Below are positions 22,146-34,028 of a DNA stretch of 64,000 bases, piece by piece (position 1 is the first letter of the stretch; every line of letters begins with the position of its first letter). The stretch lies in the NCBI RefSeq assembly GCF_017591425.1, contig NW_024465751.1, positions 124,001 through 188,000 of the forward strand, given 5' to 3'. The stretch is from Ochotona curzoniae (Eukaryota > Chordata > Mammalia > Lagomorpha > Ochotonidae). The notes beneath the pieces are model-generated. The model did no database searches and was not told the origin of the DNA. It saw nothing but the letters and a program-made list of their open reading frames with translations. The translations under genes and the position numbers were made by a program.

Positions 22146-24557
22146 CAAGGAGAATGCACACAGACAGAAAATGAGAGGAGTTGGTCTTGTTCTTCTAGAA
22201 CACGTCTTTCACCGGAACTAACCAGCATCCCATGGGAAATGCCAATCCCTTCTGAGGACACCCACCCCCAGTGACCTGACTAGTTACTCTCCACTAGGCC
22301 ATATCTCTTAAATGCCCTAACTTAACATCACCACTCTGGAGACCAAGCTTGCAGCACATGACCCCTGGTGGGGGTACTCCAATCATATGCCTTGCATAGA
22401 AGCAAACACAAAGGCTTTGGAGTCCAACGTATTCGTTCCAAGATGTGTACCAGCTCTCAGCCAGAGAGTTCATTTTCCAAGACTGCTTCTTCTGCTGTAA
22501 ATACATGCTCTGTGGAAAAATCTGAGATGATGTGACTTTATAAGTTGTGTGCACATAGTAGGAGCTTGGTAAATGATAAGTGTCATTCTCAGTGCATGTC
22601 CTTGTTGGAGTAAGATTACGTTTCTCGTCCCATCCAACAAGCCACACATAGCAGATAAAGGGAGAAACGGCTACAGAAAGTGCTCCCGCACTGCCGAGTT
22701 ATTTCCAGATTTCTAGTACAAAGGTTGTCCTCCAGAAGCCAAAGCCACTGCCGCCGAGGAAGCTGCTAAGCTCTAATGACACGAGGACACTTCAAGTGAA
22801 GCCAAGCAGATGTACTGGAGAAATTGCTTCAAATAGGCCTCCAAAATTAGCCGGGCATTAGCGGCGTTTGTGCAGAGTGGCTGTTGCAGTCATTGAACAG
22901 TTTCTACAAGATGTCAAGCTTGCTCTTGTAACGCTTCCTTCGGATTAACCAAGAGCCCTTAAAACAGGCAGTCCCTGATTGTTTTGTATTTGTTTCTTTG
23001 CCTTTCACGAAGTAGTTTTTCATATTCTTCTGCATTCTTCTTCCCCAAGCCGCCACTCCTCCTCCCACATCTTGCTCTCCTTCAGGGTTCTCTCCTAATG
23101 AACTGCTTCTTTAGCATTCCAGAAAGCTGGCCACTGCTCCCCTCGTCCCCACAGTGACTCAGGTCACCCAGACAGTGGCTTCCCTGAATATGTTCAGATT
23201 CCTGCTTGTGGACACCCTCTCCCTCTTACCCACAGTCTTTTGTGGTTTTGTGCCCTCTGGTCTCATTTTTGGAGCGTTACCCATGCTGCACCAGGCTGGC
23301 CTTTAGAGAGGCAATACGCCTGTTTCTTGCTTGCTTCACACCCATCAAGGGTCTCCAAGGCTGGCTCCAGCAAGCCTTTTATTCAGCCAACAAGGCTGCA
23401 TGGGAGTTGACCTTGATACTCTTACCTCTTTCTGATTACATCACTTCAGCCGCAGGGATCTCTGTTTGGGGGCCTATGTTGTGAACGAATTGAATGGGAG
23501 TTCTTTTTGCTAGGAGCGTTAACTCCAACATTCTCCTGGCCCTACTAACCTGCTTCACATCGGTTTTTTCTCCCCAGATTACTCATCCTTCATGATAGGA
23601 GATCATTTCCTCGGAGGTCTGTCTCCTCTGCCTGGCGGAAGCACATGCAATAGAGTTTCAAGTTCTGTCATCCAAGCAGAACTTGTCGTGCTGAACTAAG
23701 GTCCAACAGAGCTCGCACAGCCTCATCCAGGAGCTCCCACCCACGCCGTACCATACATATCTGTGTGCACTCGGGCATTCGCACATGGAGACACACGCAC
23801 GAGCTCATGTGGGCACACACCACACAAACACTGGGTCTGGACACGAGAAAGGCCCTCCGTAAGTCAGCGCGTTCAGAGACAGAAATGTCATCACGCGCAG
23901 GCGTTCTTCCGCCTGAGCAGGCAGCTCCGCATTGACGCAGTGTTACTGAGTGAGTGCGTGTCGTGTGTTCTTTCCTGAACAGACTTTGGAACACAGTCCT
24001 TGCCTGCGTGGAGCCTAGAATCTGGAGAAGGAAATAGACATGCCATGATCTCCTTGCTCTGTGACCTTGATAAAGTACTTTTTTTGTGGATATCAAGTCC
24101 ATAGTCTTTTGCATGGGTGACCTGAATGAAGTTCTGGGCCTGTCCTAGCCTTTGCTAGGGGAGTGAGGCAGCAAATGTAAGATAATTTGTGCTCGCTCTC
24201 TCTCTCTCCCTTTCACATAAAATGGAAATATTAAGTAAATAATGATTTAAAAGGAAAATGTGAGTGCTATCTTCAGAATATTATTGTGGAATGAAATAAT
24301 GTATGTCAATTGCTGAGTAATAACCTTCTATAATTGATGTGCTATCTAACCTGAAATGATAAAAACAAATTTTCAGAATACCAGGATAAGATCTCTCTTT
24401 AATAAAGTCATTCCCTATTTTTATTACATGAGCCAAAGAATGGAGAGTTGCAGAGAACACTAAATTCTCCAAGGGCAGAGAGCAGTGTCGGCAGTGACCC
24501 AGGTGACTTCTTAGGCAGCGGTATCAGGGAAGGCCTCTCTGAAGAGGCAAGCAGAAC
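22146..24557. other. Upstream flank, no gene recognised
   Basis: Single-copy-looking sequence with a few possible ancient L2/MIR scraps (around 23.95-24.02 kb) and a short TC-rich run near 24.19 kb. ATG-started frames here are short and show no known domain. Confidence 0.5.
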
Positions 24558-24703
24558 GGCGGAGGGGTCAGCGCTGGACGTCGGCGGAGGGGTCAGCGCT
24601 GGACGTCGGCGGAGGGGTCAGCGCTGGACGCCGGCGGAGCGGCAGGAGGGGTCAGCGCTGGACGCCGGCGGACCGGCGGAGGGGTCAGCGCTGGACGCCG
24701 GCA
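24558..24703. repeat. 25-bp CpG-rich minisatellite, about 5 copies
   Basis: Units of GGCGGAGGGGTCAGCGCTGG plus ACGTC or ACGCC repeat at 25-bp intervals (starts at 24558, 24583, 24608), followed by two units with inserted GGAGCGGCA- and GGACC-type spacers. Each unit has three or four CpGs and an AGCGCT palindrome, in sharp contrast to the AT-rich flanks. Confidence 0.92.
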
Positions 24704-25784
24704 GAAGAACCTGCATCTTTCAGATATTCAGCTCTGGTTCCTACACCTTCTCTGTAGCTCTCCAGCTGTGTCCTTCAGTCAGTCATTTTTCCTCCCCAAG
24801 ACCCGGGCTCCTTGTTGGCTCAATTACAAAGAGAATCTGAAAGGTTATAATGAAGAATATTATGATATTAATCCATGTTGCATACAGTGACTCATCTAAG
24901 TCCCCAAGCAGAGAGAATGTGGGAAGTGCTGATCTGCCCTCGGCTTCCTCATCTGCTCCTTATGCTAAGCGTCTTCCAAAGCAAACAGGTGCTTCCCCCA
25001 GACCAAGACTTGTACAACAGGCTTAAAAACCTGGCTGATCTAACCCCAAAGTCTGGGCCCTTTCCACACACTGTTCAGTCAAATCCAGATCCATCCCCAC
25101 CAACTCACACTCATTCCAAAAGAGGTCTGTTTTCATGAATTCTCTCCTTTATTCCCTTCATAAAGGCGATCCCAGTCTTCCCCCCGTTTTACAGGAGACA
25201 AACAAGAGATGCTCTGTGTGGTGTGTCTAGTTGCGGGGCTCCTAGAGCAGTCCTGAAGGCTTGGGGGCTGCGGAAGAGGGGGGTGCTTGGAATTAGCTTT
25301 CTGTACAATACCAAAGGATATTATTTCTCCTATATAATGGATAAAGAAATTGAGGTCAAAGGTTATTCAGCTTCTAAGTGGATGAGGCAGAATTTCTCCC
25401 TTCTGAGAATGGTCGCTGTGTCTGTTCACGTCTTGTCTTCCTGGGTCTTTTGGAAACTCCCCTTACTCCACTCCACATTCTGAAAGCTCACTCCTCCTGT
25501 CCCCTCAGACCCACCATCTCCTCCTCTGCTTTCTTCTCTTTCAAACTTAAAAGTCATCTCTCGTGTTAACATTTCATTTTTAAACTATCTGTTAATACAA
25601 ACAGAAAAGGTTTCATGTATTTCACAGAGACAATTCTAGGAAGATAGCCACACCTGCCTTCCATCCTCCATCCCCCAAACTCACCTCATTTTTTCCTTTA
25701 TTTTTCACTTTCAATTTTTGCAAGAACATTTCTTTTGTATCCCATATATATGGCTTTCAGAGAACTCATCCTCAAGGGAAAAAA
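24704..25784. other. Upstream flank, nothing recognised
   Basis: Ordinary-looking sequence without a supported gene, RNA or recognised transposon. Confidence 0.5.
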
Positions 25785-26121
25785 AAGAGATCAGTTTATA
25801 CATTTCTTTGAAAGGCAGAGAGAGAGTGTCAAAGAAGGGGGACAGGCAAAAAGAGTTGAAGATGTTCCGTCCACTGGTTCACTCCCCAGATATGCTTACA
25901 ACATCCAAGACAAGTCCAGGCCAAAGCCAGGTGCCTGGAACTTCATCTGAGCTCCCACATGAGTGCTAGGGGTGCCCAACATCTGGGCCATCTTCCCCTG
26001 CCTCTCCAAGTGCATTAGCAGGAACCTGGGTTGGAAGCAAAGGAAGAGGACTCAAACAAAGACTCCGATCCTGGTTGCAGTCCTTCTTAGCTGAGGTCAG
26101 CCTGCTGCACCACAACACTAC
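25785..26121 (-). repeat. Old CSINE, minus orientation
   Basis: TTCTTTGAAAGGCAGAGAGA, GTCCACTGGTTCACTCCCC, GAGCTCCCACATGAGTGC, TGCATTAGCAGGAACCTGGG and a degenerate 5' end match the older lagomorph CSINE in reverse. Strongly diverged, hence an old insertion. Confidence 0.75.
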
Positions 26122-27811
26122 CTTCCCAGCTCCCATCCCTCAACAGCTCATGCTGACAGCAGGTCCCTGCTGTCTGTACCACCCCTCCTCAGGACTCCCA
26201 GAGCATGGAGCTTCCTCATGTCGGGACAGCCACCTGCTGGTCTTCCGCACTCCCACTTGGTTATGCTTTCCTGGAGGCCAGAAGGCATCAGTGAACCGTT
26301 ACTGTGTCACCATGAACTCCTAGGGAGTAACAGATTTTAAAGTATGGTTTAGTGTGAGTGACTCAAGTTTGTTCTGAGCTGTAGTTGTAAAAAAGGAAAG
26401 CGAACTATAAGTAACTGGTTTCAGCATTTAGCAACTAACTAGAGGATCTTTAAGGGGTGGAGGGGGAAAGGCTTATAAATTAGGGGTGCTCTGTTCTTAT
26501 CCTCAGGAGAAGCATCAAGTTTCAGGTCTTCAGCAACCATTCCTGAGAAAAAGCGTGTCAATTTCTTAATAGTTTGTTACATATCAGATTTAAGGAGCCA
26601 ATCACATTTTTAAAAAGAGGGGAGGCAACAATATCCATTTGAGTCAAGTTGAAATTTATGCAATCTTTTGTTGTTGTTGTTGTTCTCATAAAGAAAATTC
26701 TTGTGAGTAGTAAGGAAAACCACTGCACTTTGAGCTCTTCCTCTGCTACGCTCAGAATACGCTGCAGCCGTCTGTTCACTGATGCACTGAGCGCCCGGTG
26801 CTGGCCAATGACGGACAAGAAGGAGTGGATGGAGCTTCGTGGTATCAGCTCATCTCCACCTCGGAGGAGAAATTATGCAATGCACTTCACGTCAGGGGCA
26901 AGGAGAACAGCAGACTAGAAGGGGGTCCCTTGGGTCCTTAGGGCCACAGGAGACTCATTGAAGAAGGACAGGAAGAGAAATGAGGAAGAATCCAAGCCCT
27001 TTCTTTTACAACCCAGTAGCAAAGCCCAGCCTAGACCCCCTGCCTGACTTGGTTGGTCTTCACAAGAATGAAACAAGCTTGTCCCTAAGCTCTTCCTGCT
27101 TCTATCAGTTATGTATATACACATATATGCATGTGCTATATTTGTGGGAAAAACATTTCAAAAGTTCATGGAAAGCAGAATTTAAAAATAAGCTTATCCT
27201 GGGTGTAATTTTTTTTTAACTCTGTGGATGTTATTTATTTCTTATTTTGTTTGTAAACTATGTTCTTCCACTGTGTGATTTGACCCTTAAATGAAACTTT
27301 GTTAACAGATGCACACACAAAACAACTGACTGCATATCCAGGAGAATGAAATTTGGGGGAAAGAAAAAAATACAGTCAGATCATGCTTGTTTTAATATTT
27401 ATACAATCAGCCTCTATATGCAGCAGAGATTTCTGCAACAGTCTAAAATCATCTACATTTCCTTAGACAGTATGGTTAATAGAACAAAGTCTGCTAAGAA
27501 TCAGTTCTCTGGAATCTGTAATTAATTAAGCAAAGGAACAGATTGTATTTAAATATCTATTGAAAGAATATCAACATTATTATTATTCTGTTCAAACTGC
27601 TTTTCCCGTAATGCATCTCATCCCTCTTTTTTCCCTTTACAGCATGTGGCTGCAAAGAAGTTCTTAAAATAGGCAGCGTTTTTAGAATACAATTCTACTC
27701 ATTGCAGGACTGTGTCTCACTTGCCCCAATAGTGTCTTCTTCCACCAACTCGTCTCTGAGATTTCAATGTGTTAGCTTTATTCTTTGCAGCTAAGGCTTC
27801 CTGCGCTTTAT
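26122..27811. other. Upstream flank, nothing recognised
   Basis: AT-leaning sequence with a short (TTG)n run at about 26668-26683 and T-runs near 27.21 kb. No gene supported. Confidence 0.5.
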
Positions 27812-28105
27812 GTTTTTAAGTTTAATTTATTGACTTACTCATTTGCTTGAAATGGAGTGGGGTGGCAGGGAGGCAGGAGAGAAGAGAGAGAACCTCCCAT
27901 TTGTTGGTTCATTCCTCCAAATTCTTGCAATGGTTAAGACTGAACTTGGCTGAAACCATTGCAAGATGGGATCTCAGTCTGAGTATCCCATGTGGGTTAC
28001 AGGGCCCCAAATATTTGAACCAGTATCTGCCGCCTCCCAAGATACATAGTAGAAGAAAACTTAGACAGGAATTTAAAACAACATTCCAAAAAGAGTGTTA
28101 AATGC
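27812..28105 (-). repeat. Old CSINE, minus orientation
   Basis: AATTTATTGACTTACTCATT tail side, a purine block, CTCCCATTTGTTGGTTCATT, and GTATCCCATGTGGGTTACAG in CSINE order. Heavily diverged. Confidence 0.65.
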
Positions 28106-28275
28106 CAGTCTGCCCCCCAAGACATTGTTTTAAACTTGGAAATACCCAGAAGTAACTCAGACTGACCCCTTTCCATTTTTTCCTTCCTTCCTGTCATTCA
28201 ACTATTTTTCCATCCTGATCTCTCTCCAACACATGACATGAAAACTTGTCATCTGTGTTTCTAATTGGAATAAGA

Positions 28276-28631
28276 ATATGAAGTCTAGGACCTGGCTTGG
28301 TGGCCTAACAGCTAAAGTCCTCGCCTTGAACGCCCAGGATCCCATATGGGCGCCAGTTCTAATCCTGACAGCTGTGGTTCCCATCCAGCTCCCTGCTTGT
28401 GGCCTGGGAAAGCAGTTGAGGGAGGCCCAATGCTTTGGGATTCTGCATCCATGTGGGAGACCTGGAAGAGTTTCCTGGATCCTGGCTTCAGATTGGCGCA
28501 GCATCGGCTGTAATGGTCACCTGGGGAGTGAATCATTGGACGGAAACTCCTCTGTCTCTCCTCCTCTCTGTATATCTAACTTTGCAGTAAAACATAAATA
28601 AATATGCTTTTAAAAAAAGATATGAAGTCTA
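28276..28631 (+). repeat. Young CSINE with 12-bp target-site duplication
   Basis: The element body (28288-28619) is full length: TGGCCTAACAGCTAAAGTCC A-box region, CCAGGATCCCATATGGGCGC, AGTTCTAATCC B-box region, CTCTGTCTCTCCTCCTCTCT, then a poly-A tail. It is bounded by perfect 12-bp duplications ATATGAAGTCTA at 28276-28287 and 28620-28631, the mark of L1-driven retroposition. Confidence 0.95.
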
Positions 28632-31484
28632 ATGAACCATCACTACCTTTGCCATTGCTTTATCCATCCAGGAGGCCAAAGTACCAGCAGAGCTCAGGCT
28701 GACTTGGACTCACATTGACTTGGGGATCAGTACAGCTGGAGAGGGGAGTAGAAGCCGCTCCCCTGCTTCTGCACAGTGCATGGAACAGTCCCTGGTGCCC
28801 TACAGTCAGATAAACCAGGAAGCTAACCCAACTGCAGTAAACCTAGAATTGCTGGAAATGAAGGAATTTGAGCCTAATCACATCATATTCACCTGGATGC
28901 CAAGAAAATAGTTATTCAGGATGAAGTGGGGCTTTTCTTGACCAGATGAAAATTATCAGAGAAACATAGGTTAAAATTCCAAGTTTGAATCATGAAATTG
29001 GAGGGACTTGGAGCAAATTATTTGACTCTCAGAGTCTTCATCCCGAGATGAGGCCAAGAGCACAGCCGTAGAATGCCGTGAGGATGGACAATCATAAACA
29101 GATCTCCGAGAGAGTGTGACACGTAATCCTCATGCAATACCTGTTTACCATCAGCAAGAGCATTAGTGCCTCCACTGCTTCAAGGTGAAGCCGTGATTTT
29201 AAACTCCAGCCTTGACATTATTCTCTGATAATGCTTGCTGGATGAGTGAAATTCCACCTGCTTATTTGTTAAGAAACCCTAGTACCTACACAGGTGTGCT
29301 GCCATGCAAGGCACTGGAAAAAAAAAGAGAGACAGGATTCTGGTCCTTAAGGAATCAACCTTTGTGTTTGAATAGAACATTTAATCTGCCTCATTATTTG
29401 GTAGCAAACTGAGCCAGCTGCAAACTCCCCTGGAAGCCAATGAAATGAAGAACCTAAACCGCTTCATCCAACAACCTGCCTTTTCTGTCCAGAACATTGG
29501 TTAAGAAATCAAACAACTGCTGCCTCATCTTCATGGCCAATTGCCCAGAAAGGTAGGACAAAAACTCACCAACTGTCACCCTGTGTTCCCAGGCTTAACA
29601 TCTGCCACTCAAACTGTATTTCTGTGTGGAGTCATAGCTAATCTGGAAAAAAATAGCCTCCTAAAAATTGCATGTATTTGAAATGCACAATGGCAAAAAT
29701 GAATGTGTAAACACAGTGCATGTAATTCTGGCTTTCCCGTTCAATTATCATGTTCTCAGGCATTTCCATTCGGTCATACTTTTATCCAAGTGCTCACACA
29801 GCTGAGAGAATCCAGGCCTCTCCTGTGTGTCAAACACCATGCAAGGTGCCTTTCCAAATCACCTCTAATTTGTGCAATACATGGGCAAGATAATTACTAT
29901 TAATCCCATTACACAGATGATGAAATGGAAGCTTCAGTAACTTTATCATTTTCATGTCGTTAGTATGGGCAGAACCAGATCCCAATTTTGAAACCACGCT
30001 TCTGATGAGCTGTAATGGTATTGCCCTCCAAACACAGGTTAAAGGTATTGCCTCCTGTGTTTTTCTCTTGCCTCGATTCAATGATGAGTCCTTTTGTCTG
30101 TTGCACAGCCTCTCCCACTCCACACCCAACCATTCCAAAACCATGTGTCCTTTGGCTTCAAAACCAATCTAGACCTGCAAATGCCTCACTCCCCTCTGCA
30201 TTCTTTATCCAAACACCCTGCTTTTTTGCCTTTGTGCCCTGGAGTGTGTTCTCAACTGCACAGCCGGGGGATGCTATTTCAGATTCAAGACTTGCTTTCT
30301 TGCATTCCCATTTGAGTCAAGGCTTCAGCCCAAATTACCAAAACCTACCCCCTTCCTGGCCTAGATCCGACTGTCCACACTGTCCTTTCATTGTCTTCAG
30401 GGTTCCTTTTGTTGAAAACCCAGTTGGACTACACTCACCACTTTCACATCTTTGCTTAAATGTTGTCTCTGGGTGAAGACATTCCTGATCAATTTCATTA
30501 AAATTGCACTCCTACCTCTCCCTGCTTGATTTTTATCCATGCCTTCTAATCAGTTTCACTGTCTAGCATGCCACATACTTACAACTTTGTCACAAAGTGA
30601 CTTCTTATTCTAGGAGTCTAGCAATTTTTGCTTCTTTGTTCTCCAATGTATTCTCCATGCCTGCCACATACTGGGTGTGGTGAGTCAAGATACAAAGCTG
30701 ATCTTGCAGTGATACTCAATGACTTTCAAAAAATAAAGCACACACGAGTCTTAATCCTGAGCATAGAGACCACTCTGCAGCAAGATCTACAAGGGAGATA
30801 GACCCACAAAAAGAAAGGTGAGAGTTAATGTAACATTTTATTGCCAGCTAACCTTGGCTCCAAACTCCAAGTGGAGGGCTTTGGTAAGTTAGGCAAGTCC
30901 AAGTGGTGTCAAGTGTTGTCTACGGGACCTTAATTTACCACTATATATCCAACAAGATAGCCAATCATGTCACTCCTTGATAAAGATATGAAAGGCAAGG
31001 AGAGAGAGCCTCTTACTACAGGTTTGGTTACAAGAAGGAAGCACAAGGAAGAATCACATTCACCAAGGAAGAGAGAGAAGAAATATGGTCACTCTCCTGT
31101 TCTGACCTTTAGAACACAGTGCATTAGTAATCTGGAATCTTACCAGTCCAATCAGTGAGCTTTGGTCCTTGAAAGCAGGATGCTCCGAGGACATTCCTGC
31201 GGCTGTCAGGCCTCAAATACACACCGAGTGCTCACAGCTTCTATTGCTTTCTATACTTCATGTGAATACAAGCATTTGTCTATATTTTTAAGGCCACATA
31301 AGCACTAAACATAATATCTCTATAGCAGTCCATCCGAAGGGGTGAGGGACTTAGTGTTGGTTGGAGAGGAGCCTTCACTGATGAAAATAGGAGTGCCCTT
31401 GACTCAGCGTCACAGCCTTGTGGAGGGACTGCATTTAACCTGCGACACTACGTTCCTGTTGACCTGGAATAAAAGGTGCCGGTG
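28632..31484. other. Upstream flank with MIR and L2 remnants
   Basis: No gene. MIR remnants are visible at about 28970-29150 (TTGGAGCAAATTATTTGACT, TTCATCCCGAGATGAG) and 29870-30005 (CCCATTACACAGATGATGAA). An L2-like stretch at about 30370-30690 includes CTTTGCTTAAATGTTGTCTC. The rest is unrecognised. ATG-started frames at 29954-30476 run through repeat remnants. Confidence 0.5.
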
Positions 31485-31735
31485 AGTAACTTATGATTCT
31501 GAAATCCCAGTTCTGGATGTGTACTGAAAAGAGCTGAAAATGGGAAGCAGGGATTCCAACAAATCGTATACGTCCCTATTCATAGTGGCACTATTCATGA
31601 CAGGTAAAAGGTAAAATAATGGGAATGTCCCACTGGTGAGTTAACGGGTAAACCAATGTGGTACTTAATATTACTCGACCTTTGCAAGAAAGAAAATCTG
31701 ACACTCTCTACACCATGGTTGAACCTTACCATGTG
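31485..31735 (+). repeat. Old L1 fragment (ORF2 end/3' region)
   Basis: The order AGAGCTGAAAATGGGAAGCA, CCCTATTCATAGTGGCACTA, AATGTCCCACTGGTGAGTTA, ATGTGGTACTTAATATTACT follows the familiar end of mammalian L1 ORF2 (a middle-aged L1M subfamily). Many indels and no open frame; followed by a poly-C run. Confidence 0.7.
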
Positions 31736-33204
31736 CCTGCCCCCCCCCCCCCCACCTTGCTCTCTATTACTCTGAATCCTTGAGCTTTGGGAAGCAAGGC
31801 AGGTCCTAGGGGCTAAGGCTTTGGGGAACCAGGCTGCCTCTTCTTAGACTCTTGATCTTGTGTGACTTTCTTGATCTCTCTGTGCTTCACTTTCCTGCAA
31901 GAAGAGCTAATGATAGACAGGGTGGCCTGAGCCCTAAGTTCTAAAAAAGACCAGTACAGGTTTCTTCCAGTCACACTTACCTGGAGACCAAGGGCACACT
32001 CCACTGGGTTCTTCAAACCTCCCTTCAGGCTATGGTCAAGGTGTAGGGGGCTCCAGAATCCCCACCAGAGCCTCCCTCATTCCCTCCTTGACTGTCCTGA
32101 GGGAAGATGGTGTCGTGTCATTCCTGGGCCTGGGACTGTTGGAGAAAATTTCCTTGACTGAGTTTGAACTTGTGACTGGACAGTGCATACAAACACTGAG
32201 CATGTGACTCCTCAGATGAGAGACAAAGTATGAGTGGAGGAGGGGAAGGCTGGCCCCAGCCTGCTTCGTGGACGTTCAACACACAGGTAATCCTTGGGCC
32301 CTGCCCTCATGTGTGCTGGTGACTGCTAGCTCTTAGCACTGCCCTGTACTCCCAGAATGGACATGGGTGCCTTTCAACACTTTTCCTGGTGGACACTGCC
32401 TAGGTCTGTTTCCTCTTTTGCAGGCCCAGTCATCATTTTACTTCCTGCCTGGCTTTTCAGTCTTCAATAATACCAGAGCCCATCTTTTTGGAAGGAATCA
32501 GTGGCCTTTCTTTCCACTTTCCATTCCATGGAGGCCCAAATTTGGATTTCTTCAGGAGTAATTTGTTCGCATGTTCAACATTGTCCTTGATACAGCAAAC
32601 TGTTTTCTGTGTTCCCCTCTTCCAGGAGTGAGCCTAAGGCTGAGATAGGCCTTGTGTACGGAATGGGAGCCAGGGTCAGCTTGGCCTTGCCCTTCATAGG
32701 ACCTTCCTGCACCAGGCTGGACTGCTTGACACCTCCACCACAGCCTTTGGCTGGCATTCTGGTGACAGGTGTCCATGACTATTTGCCTCACCCAAGATAC
32801 CCTGCCAATGTGTTGTTTATCTATGCCTGAACCTCTGGCACAAACTCTTGTCCACAGCCTTTTTTCTGTGGACACTGTTTATAACCCATTCAATGAACCA
32901 CCAGACACCTGTTCCATGTTCTGAAGATTCCAAGGACTGCTTTGTGTAAAAGCAGAAGTGGCCAGAGAAAGTGAGAGGTTGATGAAAGCAACTGTTGTGA
33001 TGGAAAGTTCTAGAACACCCAGTTTCCTGTCCCTGGTAGGCAACTGAGAGAGGTGAGTTCAGCAATTTCCAAGCAGTGGGCTTCTTCAGAGGGGGCAAGC
33101 CCTAGGGATATTACTTGTTGCTGTGCTGTAAAGCCTTGCCCAGTACAAGCACAGAGCAAGTGAATTAGTCAAGTGAATGGATAAATGAGTGAGTGTCTCA
33201 GATG
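31736..33204. other. Upstream flank with poly-C run and MIR fragment
   Basis: A 15-base poly-C run lies at 31740-31754. A MIR piece is visible at about 31850-31960 (GTGTGACTTTCTTGATCTCT, then TTCACTTTCCTGC). Otherwise unrecognised single-copy sequence; no gene. Confidence 0.5.
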
Positions 33205-34028
33205 ATATTTTGTTAACTTTTTATTGTCACAACAAAATACTCAAGGCAACTATTATTAAAAAGAAGTGGTTTATTTAGGCTACAGTTGAGGAGGTTTAAG
33301 TCCAAGACTGAGCGATTTCATTGGCTTGGCCTCTCATGAGGGTGGCAGTCAGCAAAGGTAGGATGAGTGCAGAAGGAGGACCAATGTGATGATCCAGTGA
33401 GCAGAAAATGGGGCCTAGCTCAAACTCTAGCTAACTTTTCCATAAACCCTCTTAGAAGTACTCAAGAGGTCAATAACATTGATGGAAACCATCATCTGAG
33501 GATATACCCCTAATGACCTAAGGACCTGCTGCGAGGCCTACTCTCCTAGGGGTTCCATCACCTCCTAACACTCTCACCTTGGGGATCAGGCCTTATCACA
33601 CAGGCCTGTGGAAGGTCCTATCTCTTAATACCATTCCAGTGGTAATTAAAGTTTACCATGTAGCACAGCAGGTTAAGGCACCACTCGCAGCTCCAGGATC
33701 CCACATGGGTGCTGGTTTGTGTAAGCCTGGTCTGAGCTCTTACTGCTCCACTTCAGACCCAGCTCTCTGCTAATGTTTTCAAGAAAGCACCTGCGGATGG
33801 GACAAGTGCTTGTGCCTCCGTGTCAATGTGGGAGAGTGATGCAGCTCCTGGCTCTTGGCTTTCCTCTGGCCCAGCCCTGGCGATTGCAGCCGTTTGGGAG
33901 GTAGCCAGTGGATGAAGGAGACATCTCTCTAACTCTCTCTCTAGTGATGCCTTTATAAACAAACAACTAAATACATCTTTATAAAAGTTCCACATGAGTT
34001 CTGGAGGAACATTCGAACTATAACAGTG
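33205..34028 (-). mobile_element. MaLR-type solo LTR, minus, split by an old CSINE
   Basis: Reverse complemented, the two flanking pieces (33205-33647 and 33984-34028) join into a MaLR/MLT-MST-like LTR: TATAGTTCGAATGTTCCTCC at the 5' end, CCCCAAGGTGAGAGTGTTAG, TAAATAAACCACTTC polyadenylation region, and GAGTATTTTGTTGTGAC at the 3' end. A CSINE interrupts it near its 5' end. No internal retroviral coding sequence is present. Confidence 0.7.
33654..33983 (+). repeat. Old CSINE nested in the LTR
   Basis: CAGCTCCAGGATCCCACATG, CAATGTGGGAGAGTGATGCA, GCAGCTCCTGGCTCTTGGCT, GGAGGTAGCCAGTGGATGAA and an A/T-rich tail follow CSINE order. A short AAAGTT direct repeat at 33648-33653 and 33984-33989 may be the remains of the target-site duplication. 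Confidence 0.7.
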
